The position numbers and the translations under genes were made by a program. Below are positions 1-10,049 of a stretch of 64,000 bases of DNA, piece after piece. The stretch covers positions 62,001 through 126,000 of the forward strand of contig CAWEPI010000008.1 in assembly GCA_963810945.1 (NCBI GenBank), read 5' to 3'. This DNA comes from JAOUEA01 sp963810945. Lineage in GTDB: Bacteria; Actinomycetota; UBA4738; HRBIN12. The notes beneath the pieces are model-generated. The model made no database searches. It worked only from the letters and a program-made list of their open reading frames with translations, and was not told the origin of the DNA. Each line of letters opens with the position of its first letter. The first letter of the stretch is position 1.

Positions 1-1195
1 GCGGCGCGCTTGACGCTCGGACAGGGCGACGGGGCGTTGCAGGACCCCGTCGCGGTCGCGGACGCGGCCGAAGGCCTCGTGACGAGCAGGGTGATCATCG
101 AGAACGCCGTCAAGGCCGCCGGTCGTGGTCTCGATCCGGTCGACGTCGCGAACGACGCGATCAAGGTCAAGACCCTCGGAACCTCCGACCTCGTGCAGCT
201 CGAGGTCACCGACACTCGCCCGGTGGTGGCGTCCGCGCTCGCGAACGCCCTCGGACAGGAACTCGTCAACCGTTGGCCGGACGTCAGCGGCGGACGGACC
301 TTGGACGCGCTCCAACCCCTCAAGGACGAGATCGATTCGCTCAGCGAACAGAAGACCAAGCTCGACCAGATCGATCGCGCTCCTCGACATCCAGATCGCC
401 CAAGAGACCCACAGCGTGACCGCAGAGCAGCTCAAGGCGAAGCGTGATGTCCTGTCCTCGAACAGCGATGAGTTGGCGCAGCGGCGATCGCTCCTCGAGT
501 CGCAACTGAACGCGGTCTACGTGGCCGGCGCGACTCAGCAGGCACCGCAGGTCATCGACCCGGCCGTGCCTCCCATCGTGCCGGATCCGAAGCATCGCGC
601 GTCGGCCGGAGCCCTCGGCGCGCTCCTCGGGTTGCTCATCGGGATCTGCATCGCGGCGCTCCTGGAGTCGTTCCGACCGACGCTCGCCGACTCCGACGCC
701 GTCGCCGATGCGCTCGGCGTCCCGATGTTGGGGAAGATGCCGACCGACGCGGATGGGCAGTCCGAGGCGATGCGGAAGTCCGCGCTCAAGGTTCGATTCG
801 CCGCGACGACGGTCCACGCGAAGACCATCGAACTCGTATCGATCGGCCCGTCGATCGACCTCTCTCCCCTCTCGGACTCGCTCGAGGAGCTCGACGGCGC
901 CGCGGGTCCGCGTCTGTCCTCTGCCGGCGCTCGGAACGGCCGGATGAGCGTGCACCGGTTCGGGGTCGATCCCGAGCCGCCGACGCGATCCACCGGAACC
1001 GGCGGGAAGACCGACAGCGCGCTCGTCGCCGTCGTGCCCTCGACGATCAAGCGCTCCGATCTCCGCGAGCTCGGCGACCTCCAGGCCCTCACGTCCTGGC
1101 CGCTCGTGGGGGTGGTCACCTATGACCGCTCGAGGTGGATGCAGCGTCGTGCTCGGCCGGCCCCTCAACCGACCCGCGATGAGGGGGCGGCTTGA
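1..1195 (+). CDS. Wzz-like polysaccharide chain-length/co-polymerase protein, 5'-partial, frameshifted
   Basis: The reading frame is already open at base 1, so the N-terminus lies outside the window. It shifts by one extra base near 370-380 (context GATCGATCG). Before the shift is a mixed alpha/beta region with LKDEIDSLSEQKTKLDQ, the start of a coiled coil. After it the coil continues, followed by a Pro-rich stretch and one hydrophobic segment (ALGALLGLLIGICIAALLES) as in the C-terminal TM of Wzz/BY-kinase adaptors. A roughly 150-residue cytoplasmic tail follows with no Walker motif, so any kinase-like part is absent or degenerate. The stop overlaps the TTG start of the next gene, giving a tight operon with polymerase and flippase genes. 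Role inferred: control of exopolysaccharide chain length at the inner membrane. Confidence 0.7.
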
Positions 1196-2553
1196 CCTCT
1201 CTCAGCATGCCGGCCGACACGCTTGCACGACCGGTCGTGTCGACCCCTCGGTTCGGGCGGCCCACGCGAGACATGTCCGGGCTCGATCAGCGCTCGGCAG
1301 CGCGCGCGATCGGCGCGAGCATCGCGGTGATGCCGATCCTGCGACCCGGCCTCGCGGGTTCGGTGACCCCCGCCGATGTGGTGATCGCCGCGTCGATCCT
1401 CGTCGTCGCGCTGTGGCTCGGCTCGAACCGGCTGCCGGTCAAACTGCCTCTGGGCGTCGCCGTCGCGACGTCGGTGGTGGGCGGTCTCGTGGCGGCCATC
1501 GTCGGCGACCACGTGACGATCGGCGCCATCGCGATCGGGCAGGACCTCCTGCTCTTCGGTTGGTGCGTGGCCATCGCCAACGTCTGCAGGACGCCGGGGG
1601 CGCTCGCCGTGGTCATCCGGGCGTGGGTGTGGAGCTCCGTCGCGGTCGGGGTCGTCATGATCATCGGGGCCGCCACGGGGTGGACGGCCCTCGCCGGTCA
1701 GGAGGTCGAGGGCGGACGCGCCGCGTTGCTGTTCCCGAATCCGAATCAGGCCGGAGGGTACTTCGCCGCGTCCTTCATGGTGATCCTCCTCTGCGGCGTG
1801 ATCCCCCGTTCCAGCGTCAAGGTCGTGGCCGCCGTCGTGGTCGGCGTCGCCATGCTCCTCGCGGCATCCAACGCGGCGATCGGCGGAACGCTGTTCGGGC
1901 TCCTCGTCGCCGGGATCATCGCGATCGCGAAGGCACGGGGCGTGTTGGTCGCGATCGCGGTCGGCGCGATCGCCGCCGCGGCCCTGACGGCGGGGGCGGT
2001 CGCGTTCGTGCGGCTGGATCTGGTCACGGCCGCTCAGCAGAGCGACATCAGGCTCTTCCGGAACACCCTCGGGAGGAGCCAGCAGAGCGCAGAGGATCGC
2101 TTGGGGAGGTTCGAGCAACTGCGCGAGCTCTACCTCGTCCAACCGCTGCTGGGCTACGGGCCCGCGGCGACGAAGGCGGTGCTCGCCGACGGGGCCTACA
2201 GCAGCGGGAACGCGAAGGGTGCCCATGACGACTATGCGGCGACGATCGTCGAGCGAGGCGTGATCGGCGTGATCGGACTGATGCTGTTGATCGGGTCGTT
2301 GATCAGGATGACCGCCTCGTTCGCCGCTCGGTCGCTCGACCCCGGCTTCGCTCGCGTGGTCACGCATCCGGAGTTCCTCGCCGGCGCATTGGTCGCGGTG
2401 GCCGTCTCCTCCCTCACCCACGAGGTCCTCCACTTCCGATACGTGTGGCCGCTCTTCGGACTCGTGGCGTGCCTCTACCTCTGGGCTCGACCGGACACGG
2501 CCGGCCGTCACGACATCGGGATCGGCCCTGCGGCCCGAGGAGGGCGCGCATGA
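1192..2553 (+). CDS. O-antigen ligase/polymerase-like (Wzy-type) membrane protein
   Basis: A 453-residue protein with about ten hydrophobic segments. A large loop in the second half contains LFPNPNQAGGYFA and, later, a charged segment (RLGRFEQLRELY..QPLLGYGP) ending in an HDDYAATIVERG motif. This layout is typical of the O-antigen ligase/polymerase (Wzy_C) superfamily. The TTG start overlaps the previous stop (TTGA), and the stop overlaps the ATG of the flippase (ATGA), indicating translational coupling. It probably polymerises or ligates lipid-linked sugar repeats on the outer face of the membrane. Family assignment rests on topology and context; the sugar substrate cannot be told. Confidence 0.75.
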   Translation: MTSLSMPADTLARPVVSTPRFGRPTRDMSGLDQRSAARAIGASIAVMPILRPGLAGSVTPADVVIAASILVVALWLGSNRLPVKLPLGVAVATSVVGGLVAAIVGDHVTIGAIAIGQDLLLFGWCVAIANVCRTPGALAVVIRAWVWSSVAVGVVMIIGAATGWTALAGQEVEGGRAALLFPNPNQAGGYFAASFMVILLCGVIPRSSVKVVAAVVVGVAMLLAASNAAIGGTLFGLLVAGIIAIAKARGVLVAIAVGAIAAAALTAGAVAFVRLDLVTAAQQSDIRLFRNTLGRSQQSAEDRLGRFEQLRELYLVQPLLGYGPAATKAVLADGAYSSGNAKGAHDDYAATIVERGVIGVIGLMLLIGSLIRMTASFAARSLDPGFARVVTHPEFLAGALVAVAVSSLTHEVLHFRYVWPLFGLVACLYLWARPDTAGRHDIGIGPAARGGRA

Positions 2554-4168
2554 CGACGACCGCCGCCGCCGCCGCGGATCAGCCTGAGCCGTCGGGCTCC
2601 GCGCGCCTGCTCGCGTCGAATACGGCCTGGCGCCTCATCGCGTTCGGCGCCCGGACGTTCAGCGGCGTGTTGGCGACCGTGCTGCTCGCACACATGCACG
2701 GCCCGGTCGGGCTGGGGAGGTTCCAGTTCGCCCTGACGCTGACCCTCCTGCTGAGCTTCGCCGTCGCGCTCGGGCTGCCCAAGCTGCTCGTGCGGGAGCT
2801 CGCGCGGCATCCGGAGGCGATCAAGCTCCGCATCGAGTCCGCGCTCGTCGTCTCGCTCGGCGCCGGGGTCGTCGTCACGGGCCTCCTGCTCGGGGTGGGG
2901 GTGCTCTTCCACGGGGATACCTCGGTCTTCGTGCTGGCGGGCGTGGCGCTCGCGGCCGACTCGGCGATGCGGATCGTGATGGTCCCGTTCTGGGCGCTCG
3001 AGCGGATGCGCTACGAGGCGCTGTGCGTGGGCGTCCAGGAGGGCGCCTTCGTCGTGTTGACCGTCGTGGTGCTCGTGGCCGGGTTCGGCCCGGGCGGCGT
3101 GATGCTCGCGTACCTCGTGTCTCGGGTGATCGGGCTCATCACCGCGTGGACGGTCGTCGCCGTCAAGCTCCACATCCGTCTGGTCCCCCGCTGGCACGCG
3201 GGCGAGATGGCGCCGATGATGAAGCGGGCAACCCCGTTCGCCCTCGACGACGCGCTGTCGTTGGCGTACATCCGACTCGACACCGTGATCCTCGGGATCA
3301 TCATCGGTGCGCACGAGGTCGGCCTCTACCAGTCGGCCGTGAACCTGGTCCTGTACCTCAACATCATGCCCCGGATGCTGAACTTCTCGATGTATCCGCG
3401 GATGAGTCGGGCCTGGCCCGACAACGTCGCCCGAGCTCCGGCGACTCTGCGACTCCTCGCTGATGATGCTGGGCGCGCTCGCGATGCCGATCGCCGTCGG
3501 CTCCTTCCTCCTCGCCCCGCGGATCTTCGGCGTCATGTACGGGTCCGGGTTCGACCGGGGCGTCCTGGCCTACCTGCTGGTGACGCCGCTCACCCCGATC
3601 CGCATGCTCGGCAACACGCTGGGCACGGCCCTCACGGCCGCCGACCGCCAGACGCCGCGCACCGTCGCCGTTGGTGTCGCCGCGGGCGTGAACGTCGTCC
3701 TCAACCTGATCCTGATCCCGCAGCTGGGGGCTGTTCGGCGCCGTCGCCTCCACGATCGTCACGGAGACCGGCCTCTTCACGGCCTACGTCCTCATGCTCA
3801 GGCGGGTCATCGGTCCCTCGTGCCTCGTCTCGGCGGTCGCCATCCCCGGGATGGCATGTGTCCCGATGGCGCTCTCGATCGTGCTGCTCTTCGACGCACC
3901 GCTCGCGGTCATCCTGGTGGCGGCGGGTTGCGTCTACACCGCATCGCTGTACGCGATCGCCGCCCTCATGACGCCGGGGAGCACGAATCCATCCGCGCTC
4001 CGTCGTGAGCGCGTTCGTGAGATGGGCTCCCATGCCGACGGCCTGATCCGGCAGGCCCGAGCCCGGTTGGGTCGGCCTACCCGCTGTACGCCGTTCGGGG
4101 CAGCCCGGCACCACATTCCGTGCCCCGACCGGCCTACACCCTTTACAGGAGGGTGTTGCGCTCCGTAG
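2550..4168 (+). CDS. polysaccharide flippase (Wzx/MATE-like), two frameshifts
   Basis: A multi-pass membrane protein read in three frames. The first segment (from ATG 2550) has LASNTAWRLIAFGARTFSGV then helices with the pattern of the MOP-superfamily polysaccharide transporters. A shift around 3425-3462 leads to MMLGALAMPIAVGSFLLAPR, and a second at a G5 run (3726-3730) leads to the last helices ending about 3990. Both shifts are +1 and each segment picks up where the last ends in the family, so the gene was probably intact. It lies between the polymerase and regulatory genes of the cluster. Role: flipping undecaprenyl-linked repeats across the membrane. The tail after residue about 480 is unconserved-looking and the true stop may be earlier. 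Confidence 0.7.
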
Positions 4169-4171
4169 ACT
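4142..4171 (+). promoter_or_regulatory. sigma70-type promoter for the kinase/regulator operon
   Basis: TTTACA (4142-4147) and TAGACT (4166-4171) are separated by 18 bp, 72 bp upstream of the TTG start at 4243. The predicted transcription start, near 4178, lies just upstream of the palindrome at 4189-4204. Confidence 0.4.
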
Positions 4172-4188
4172 CCTCGCAGGATGTGTCT

Positions 4189-4204
4189 TACAGCAGATGC
4201 TGTA
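4189..4204. promoter_or_regulatory. palindromic operator candidate upstream of histidine kinase
   Basis: TACAGCA-GA-TGCTGTA is a perfect 7-bp inverted repeat with a 2-bp spacer. It lies between the predicted promoter and the start codon at 4243, where a bound repressor would block early transcription. Confidence 0.4.
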
Positions 4205-4242
4205 TGACCCCAGGGCATCGGCCGGAGTGGAGGGGAGCTGGA

Positions 4243-5861
4243 TTGGCGCAGACGATGCGGATGGCGTCGGCGCGGGCCAGCCGCCACGACGGCGACGCGG
4301 TGTTGCGTGAGATGGCTCACGAGTTCGGGTCCGAACCCGACGTCGAGGCCGTGATACGCGCGTCATCCCACTGGATCGGCGCGGCTCTGGGTTGGGAGTT
4401 GGACGCCATGCGATTCGCGCTTCCCGACGCGCGCGGTGACCTCCGAGCCGTGCTCAGCACGGGCGAGGAGCTCATCGAGGATGTCTCCCTCCGGAGGGCA
4501 CGCCTGGCGTTCGACCGGAAGGCAACGAGACGGCGCCCTGCTCGGACGCGCCGGGGGTCGCAGGCACTCACCCTCCCCCTCGTCGCGCGAGGGGTCGCCG
4601 TCGGCGTGCTCGACGTCGTGGCGCCGTCGCATGTCATCGATGAGGGATGGGAGACGCTCGATGCGGTGGTCAGCCGGATCGCGATCGCCCTCGCGAACGT
4701 CGCTGCGCGGAGTTCGATCGAGCGTGGCCGCGAGGCGATGCGGAAGGCCGCGCTCCTGGGAGCCCGGGTGGCGCACGCGCCCACGCGCGAGGAGGCGATC
4801 CGCGAGATCGTCCGCGCACTCCATCAGGACTTCGGCCTTCGGGCGGCCGCATGGCTCGTCGAGGAGGGCGGGCCGCTCCTCGTGTCCACGAGGGGTCTCG
4901 GGTCGCAGGCGACGGGATCGATTGCGCGCGATCGCCGCGTCGGGACCGGGCGATCTGTCCACGCGGCTCGCGTCGACGTTCGCGTCGGTCACCGCCTCGG
5001 ACGACCCCGATGTGATCGATGCCGGCGGGACCATCGTGGTCATGGATGCGATACCAGGATCCGCAGCTGCGCGAGGCCATCGTGCTCGCTCAGGCGGTCT
5101 CCGGTCAGCTCCTCTCGTGGTCGTTCTCGCTCGAGCAGCTGCAGAAGCGCAACGTCTCCCTCGATACCGCGTTGACGCTGACCGCGCACGAGCTGCGGGG
5201 CCCGCTGCTGGCCGCCAAGGCGACGATCGACGGGATGCTGCAGGAGGCGGGACGTGGGGGCGCCGACCGTGCACGCCTCCGGGACTCGCGACGCCAGCTC
5301 GAGGAACTCGCCAGCATCGTGGATCCCTTGCTTCGTTGGTCGGTCTCCGGCGACGGCCTGCGACGACGCGGGGGGGATCTCGTCGGCCTGGTCGTCAAGG
5401 CGATCGACTCCGTCGTCCTCGAGACGGGTGAGGACCGCGTGGTGCTCGAGGTGCCCCTGGATCCCTCGAGCGTGCCGATGTCACGTCGTCACCTCTCGTT
5501 CGCGATCGCGAACCTGATCCGCAACGCGATCGCGTTCTCTCCACCCGACTCGGTCGTCTCGGTTCGCGTGGCGTTCGATGACGCGACGGCGACGGTCAGC
5601 GTCCACAACGAAGGCATCGGGGTGGCCGAGGAGGAAGTCGAGTCGATCTTCGAGCCGTTCTCCCGCGGTCGCTCCGGGCGATCGGCGCGTGCCGGCAACG
5701 GTCTCGGTCTCTTCGTCGTCCAGCGGGTCGCCGACTCACACGGCGGCCGGGTGTGGGTGAAGTCGGGTGAGAAGGGAACGACCTTCCATCTCACGCTTCC
5801 ACTCCGCACGGCCGCGCCGGCCGAAAGGGGTGTTCCGCATCAACGCGCTGATCGTGGATGA
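4243..5861 (+). CDS. GAF-domain sensor histidine kinase, two frameshifts
   Basis: TTG 4243 is preceded by AGGGGAG at 4231-4237. The N-terminal ~300 residues hold two GAF-like modules (for example LPLVARGVAVGVLDVVAP). The frame then shifts near 4920-4950 and again near 5045, both +1. The third segment carries the HisKA box LTAHELRGPLLAAKA with the phospho-accepting His. It also has an HATPase domain with an N-box (ANLIRNAIAF), a G1-like FEPFSRG and a G2 box NGLGLFVVQR. No transmembrane segment is seen, so it is a cytoplasmic sensor. It overlaps the downstream NarL-type regulator, its likely partner. Given the location, the pair probably controls the surrounding polysaccharide genes (inference). 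Confidence 0.75.
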
Positions 5862-6521
5862 CCACAGGCTGTTCGCCGAGGCGATCAAACCCGCCCTGGA
5901 GCGGCTCGGCATGGATGTCGCGCTCGCCACCACGGGACAGGAGGCCTTGAGAGATCGTCGCCACATCGAAGGTCGACATCGCCCTCGTCGACCTCGGGCT
6001 CCCCGACATGAAGGGGATCGACGTGGGAGCGCGGATCGTCGACATGCAACCCGAAGACGACCGTGCTCGCACTTACGGCGATCGATGATCAGCGGTTCGT
6101 TGCCCCCGTGCTCCAGGCCGGATTCAGCGGCTACCTCACGAAGGGCCTGCGGATCACAGGCCTGGTGAGTGCCATCACGGCGGCTCTTGAAGGCCAGCTC
6201 GTGACCCCCGGGCTTTCCACCGGCTCGAACGGCGCCTCCAGGACGCGGACCCAACAGCACGTCGAGCTGCTCGCCTCGACGCTCACTGCCCGGGAGCGTG
6301 AGGTGCTCGCGCACCTCGCCCAAGGCGAAACGGGCCAGGAGATCGCACGCGGGATGTCGATCAGCGTCCATACCGTGCGAACCCACGTGCAGAGCATCCT
6401 CGCCAAGCTGCAGGTGCACTCCCGACTCGAGGCGGCGATGTTCGCCGTGCGGCACGACCTCGTTCCGAGCTCGCCTGAGGAGCCCGACGCTCGCCCTCGT
6501 TCGAACAGGCGGGCCGTCTGA
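5830..6521 (+). CDS. NarL/LuxR-family response regulator, two frameshifts
   Basis: The receiver domain begins INALIVDDHRLFAEAIKPAL with the acidic pair. The phospho-acceptor Asp is in VDIALVDLGLPDMKG, which is read in a second frame. The FSGYLTKG lysine motif is in a third. The shifts are at about 5948-5953 and 6050-6053 (CCC run), both +1. The C-terminal GerE-type HTH is LTAREREVLAHLAQGETGQE through HTVRTHVQSILAKLQVHSR. GTG 5830 is the only plausible start. It overlaps the kinase gene, so the two form a two-component pair. Confidence 0.75.
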
Positions 6522-6535
6522 GTCCGGCTCCCACG

Positions 6536-6560
6536 CACGACGTAGCGGCTCTACGTCGTG
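6536..6560. promoter_or_regulatory. 10-bp inverted repeat between the two response regulators
   Basis: CACGACGTAG and CTACGTCGTG are perfect complementary arms around a 5-nt loop. The core is CGTAG-N5-CTACG, the same spacing as a second site at 8495-8509. There is no T-tract after it, so an operator is as likely as a terminator. It sits 58 bp upstream of ATG 6618. Confidence 0.4.
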
Positions 6561-6617
6561 TACCGCGTGTGGCACCCGTTGCGGCCACCTATCGTCGCCA
6601 CCGGAAAGAGGGGAACC

Positions 6618-7313
6618 ATGGCTGAAGAACGCGAGCCGATCCGCGTGCTGCTCGCAGACGGGCACGCCTTGTTCCGCGAAGCGGTGACGAGTGTGCTCCA
6701 GGGCGAGAGCGACATCATCGTCGTCGGTGACGCATCCGACGGCTCCGCGGCGATCGCCGAAGTCGAGCGGACTCGTCCGGATTGCGTCTTCGTCGACGAC
6801 CAGCCCGGATCGATCGACGGCGTCGAGGCGACGCGGAGGATCAAGGACCGCCTCCCCGAGTGCGACGTGATCCTCCTGGCGTCCGACGCGGATGAGGCGA
6901 CGCTCGTCGCGTCGATCGAAGCGGGCGCGAGCGGCTACCTCACGAAGGACCGTCCGGTCGTGGAACTCATCAACGCGGTGCGCACCGTCCGTCGAGGTGA
7001 GGTGGTCGTTCCCCCTCAGATGTTGCGGTCGCTGCTTTCGGGTCTGATCCGGCGACGCAAGGAACAGGATGAGGCGATGCACCGCGTGTCTCGCCTCACC
7101 CGCCGTGAGCTGGAGGTCCTCGCGCTGCTCGCCGATGGCGCCGGCAACGAGGGGATCGCGGAGAGCCTCTTCATCAGCCCGCAGACGGCGCGGACGCACG
7201 TCCAGAACCTGATCGCGAAGCTGGGACTGCATTCGAGGCTCGAGGCGGCGATGTTCGTCGCGCGCAACGGCATGCTTCGAGAGCTCGTGGAGCTCACCCC
7301 CCAGAGTGGCTAG
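6618..7313 (+). CDS. NarL/LuxR-family response regulator
   Basis: ATG 6618 follows AAAGAGGGG (6605-6613); 231 residues. A receiver domain (VLLADGHALFREAV, VFVDDQPGSIDG with the phospho-acceptor Asp, SGYLTKD) is followed by an LuxR-type HTH (LTRRELEVLALLADGAGNEG, TARTHVQNLIAKLGLHSRLE). The acidic pocket reads ADG where ADD/DDH is usual, so one Mg-binding Asp is replaced by Gly. The receiver may be phosphorylated poorly or act without phosphorylation. It is a paralogue of the preceding regulator, with a near-identical C-terminal tail (HSRLEAAMF). Confidence 0.85.
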   Translation: MAEEREPIRVLLADGHALFREAVTSVLQGESDIIVVGDASDGSAAIAEVERTRPDCVFVDDQPGSIDGVEATRRIKDRLPECDVILLASDADEATLVASIEAGASGYLTKDRPVVELINAVRTVRRGEVVVPPQMLRSLLSGLIRRRKEQDEAMHRVSRLTRRELEVLALLADGAGNEGIAESLFISPQTARTHVQNLIAKLGLHSRLEAAMFVARNGMLRELVELTPQSG

Positions 7314-7317
7314 CGGC

Positions 7318-8499
7318 ATGTCCGCTCTGCACGATCGGCCACAGGTGATCCATGTCGCGACCCGCTACCTGCGCGGGGGCTCTGAAGCGCGGATCCAGGA
7401 CATCGTCCGAGCGCTGCCGGACGTCGATCACCATCTGATCGTCGGGGCCGAGTCCGACGTGGATCTCGCCCGCGAACGACTCGATCCGGCGTCGCTCACG
7501 GTCGTTCGATCGCTCGTGCGGGAGCCGAACCCGCGGTCGGACGTCTCAGCCTTCCTACGGCTGGTTTCGCTGTTCCGCAGCACGCCCCATCACCTGTTGG
7601 TCACGCATCAATCGAAGGCGGGGATCCTCGGCCGTTCGGCCGGACGGTGGGTGGGTCGGGCCTCCATCGTCCACTCGCTGTCGATGGCGAGCTTCGGTCC
7701 CGGCTACCCACGTTGGCAGGACTACCTGTTCCGCACCTTGGAGGCGCGACTCGCTCGAGCCACCGATGGGTTCACGGTGGTCGGGGCCGACCTGGCGGGC
7801 CGCTACACGAGGATCGGCGTGGCGCCCCACAAGTTCCACGTGGTCCGGTCCGATGCCGGGCTCTTCCCGAGGCCCGCTGCGGTCGACCGGATCGAGGCTC
7901 GCGAGGTGACGGGCCTGCCGTTGGACAGGCCGATCGTCCTGTACCTGGGCAGTCTCGAGCCGCGGAAGAACGTGCTGGATCTCGTCGATCTGCTCGACCG
8001 TTCGGTCCGCGCTCGGCGTTCTCACGGGCGGCCCTTCCTGGTGGTGGCCGGGCAAGGGCCCCTCGAAGAGCCCTTGAGGGAATCGCTACGCCGGCGCGGC
8101 CTCGCAGGCGATTCCGTCTTGCTGGGGTTCGTCGAACGACCGGCATCCCTCGTCGCCGCAGCGGACGCGCTCATCCTCCTCAGCCGGGTGGAGGGTCTTC
8201 CCCAGGTGCTGGTGCAGGCCGCCGCCGCGGGGACGCCGTTCGTCTCCTACGAGGTCGACGGAGCGCGCGAACTCCTGGAGCTCGGCGCGGTGGGGGCCGT
8301 CGTTCCCACGGGTGACCTTCCGGCCGCCGCGGACGCCCTCGGCCGGGTCCTGTCATCGGATCGCCCCGCCGCGACCCTCGATCTCGCCTCATGGTCACCC
8401 GACGCGATCGCCGAGGCCTACCGGCGGGTCCTGCACCCACTCGTGCATGCCTCCCTCGCCGGGTCGGAGATCAGACGCAACCCCGTCCATCCTGCGTAG
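7318..8499 (+). CDS. GT4-family glycosyltransferase
   Basis: About 393 residues with a GT-B fold. The N-terminal domain starts QVIHVATRYLRGGSEARIQD, whose Gly-rich loop binds the acceptor side. The C-terminal domain has VLYLGSLEPRKNVLDLVDLL, VVAGQGPLEEPLRESL and ALILLSRVEGLPQVLVQAAA, which contains the EX7E-type Glu pair of GT4 enzymes. It transfers a sugar from a nucleotide donor to a lipid-linked glycan; donor and linkage are unknown. ATG 7318 is chosen. GTG 7306 would overlap the upstream stop by 8 nt and is possible. Confidence 0.85.
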   Translation: MSALHDRPQVIHVATRYLRGGSEARIQDIVRALPDVDHHLIVGAESDVDLARERLDPASLTVVRSLVREPNPRSDVSAFLRLVSLFRSTPHHLLVTHQSKAGILGRSAGRWVGRASIVHSLSMASFGPGYPRWQDYLFRTLEARLARATDGFTVVGADLAGRYTRIGVAPHKFHVVRSDAGLFPRPAAVDRIEAREVTGLPLDRPIVLYLGSLEPRKNVLDLVDLLDRSVRARRSHGRPFLVVAGQGPLEEPLRESLRRRGLAGDSVLLGFVERPASLVAAADALILLSRVEGLPQVLVQAAAAGTPFVSYEVDGARELLELGAVGAVVPTGDLPAAADALGRVLSSDRPAATLDLASWSPDAIAEAYRRVLHPLVHASLAGSEIRRNPVHPA

Positions 8500-8509
8500 A
8501 CGTCCTACG
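8495..8509. promoter_or_regulatory. CGTAG-N5-CTACG site at the end of the GT4 gene
   Basis: CGTAG-ACGTC-CTACG has the same arms and spacer length as the core of 6536-6560. It covers the GT4 stop codon and lies 163 bp upstream of the next gene. Confidence 0.3.
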
Positions 8510-8515
8510 GTCGCC

Positions 8516-8535
8516 GGGGGTCAGGCCCGCCCCCC
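8516..8535 (+). terminator. GC hairpin after GT4 glycosyltransferase
   Basis: GGGGG (8516-8520) can pair with CCCCC (8531-8535) around a 10-nt loop, 17 nt after the stop. There is no U-tract, so termination is uncertain. Confidence 0.3.
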
Positions 8536-8541
8536 GAACTC

Positions 8542-8553
8542 CCTACGCGTAGG
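8542..8553. promoter_or_regulatory. 12-bp perfect palindrome upstream of priming transferase
   Basis: CCTACGCGTAGG is fully self-complementary and lies 118 bp upstream of the GTG start at 8672. It shares the CTACG/CGTAG half-sites with 6536-6560 and 8495-8509, but with the arms abutting and inverted. Confidence 0.35.
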
Positions 8554-8671
8554 CCATTTACGGCGATCCACGCATGTCCCGGCGTTGGTCCGAGGAGACA
8601 CTCGGCCGCACATCGTGGCCCGGGGCGATCCGATGTTCTCCGGTGTCGAGTAGGGGAAGTGGGGCGCGTAC

Positions 8672-10049
8672 GTGGGGACATCGCAGTACGCAACCGACCG
8701 TACGGTCGGGCGGCGGACGGGGGATGCGAGCCGTGCATCCGTCGTCGCACGGCTCGTGCGGGTGAGCGTCCCGACGGCCGATGCGTGCGCACTCGCGGTG
8801 GCGGTCATGATCGTGGGCATCACCCCGTGGAACGTCGCGTATGCCGCGATCGTCCTGCTCGGGCTGCACGTCGACCCGGCGCGCGCAGCGAGGATCTCGC
8901 CTCGACTCTCCGCCGACGCCGGATGGCTCCTCGCCAGGGCGACGGTGCCGTTGGTCGTGCTCCTTCCGGTGGCAGCGCGCGCTCGGCGCGAACGCGGGAT
9001 GGGCTCAGCTGGCTCCGCTGTCCGTCGCCCTCTTGCTCCTCGGGCGCGGAGTGGCGTACGCGGTCGCGCGCAGGGCACGTGCCGTGGGCACGATCGCCGA
9101 GCCGACGCTCATCGTGGGCGCGGGCGAGGTGGCCGAACAGCTCGCGGAGGTCATGGCGCAGCATCCGGAATACGGCCTCCGTCTGGTCGGCTCGGTCGAC
9201 GCCGCGGGGCGACGGGTGGGGAACCAGCCGATGCTGGGCGATCCCGGAGACCTCGCGGCGGTGGTCGAGGACTACGGGGTGCGTCGCGTCGTGATCGTCT
9301 ACGGCGTCTCCGAGCGGGAGTTGGTCGAGACATTGCGGTCGGCCGAGAGGACATCCGTCGAGTTCCACCTCGTCCCTCGCCTCTGGGAGGTCAGTGCGAT
9401 CGCTCCGGACGCATCCAACGTCGACGACCTGTGGGGGATCCCGGTCGTCCAGTTGCGCCGACCGACGACGCGCGCGCGCAACCAGCTCGTGAAGCGTTGT
9501 TTCGACGTCGTGCTGGCGTCGGTGCTGCTCGTGATCGCCGCGCCGTTGATGCTGTTGATCGGCCTCGGGGTGCGTCTCTCCGGCCCCGGTCCGATCCTGT
9601 TCCGTCAGAAGCGTGTGGGCCTCGACGGGACCCTGTTCGAGATCATGAAGTTCCGCTCGATGCACGAGATCGACGACTCCGATACCAGGTGGTCCGTCGG
9701 GGACGATGAGGCGATCACCCGCATCGGTCGGATCCTGCGAGCGACGAGCCTGGATGAGCTCCCCCAGCTCTTCAACGTGCTGCGGGGGGAGATGTCCCTG
9801 GTCGGTCCCCGCCCCGAACGACCGCACTTCGCGGATTCGTTCCGTGCGACCGTCCCGAGGTACGACGGCCGGCATCGGGTGCGTTCCGGCATGACCGGTC
9901 TGCCGCAGGTCCGAGGGCTGCGCGGCGATACGTCGATCGAGGAACGAGCCCGGCTGGACAACACGTACATCGAGGGATGGACCCTCTGGGGAGACTGCGC
10001 CATCATCCTGCGCACGATCAAGTGCGTGCTGACTGGACAGGGCGCGTGA
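8672..10049 (+). CDS. exopolysaccharide polyprenyl glycosylphosphotransferase (priming transferase), frameshifted
   Basis: GTG 8672 follows AGGGGAAG (8652-8659). The first segment has several hydrophobic helices. A +1 shift near 8975-8983 leads into the rest. Next is a Rossmann-like domain (PTLIVGAGEVAEQLAEVM) and then the catalytic domain. It begins RCFDVVLASVLLVIAAPLML, with a membrane helix, then GPILFRQKRVGLDG, FEIMKFRSM, SLDELPQLFNVLRGEMSLVG and PRPERP, all hallmarks of the bacterial sugar transferase family (WbaP/ExoY-like). It loads the first sugar-1-phosphate onto undecaprenyl phosphate, starting repeat synthesis. Its stop overlaps the GTG of the sulfotransferase (GTGA). Confidence 0.88.

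Noticed and set aside
3420..6060. Programmed ribosomal frameshifting in the flippase, kinase and regulator
   Set aside because: No conserved slippery heptamer or downstream structure is seen, and unrelated genes all over the window show the same kind of shift, which fits sequencing error.
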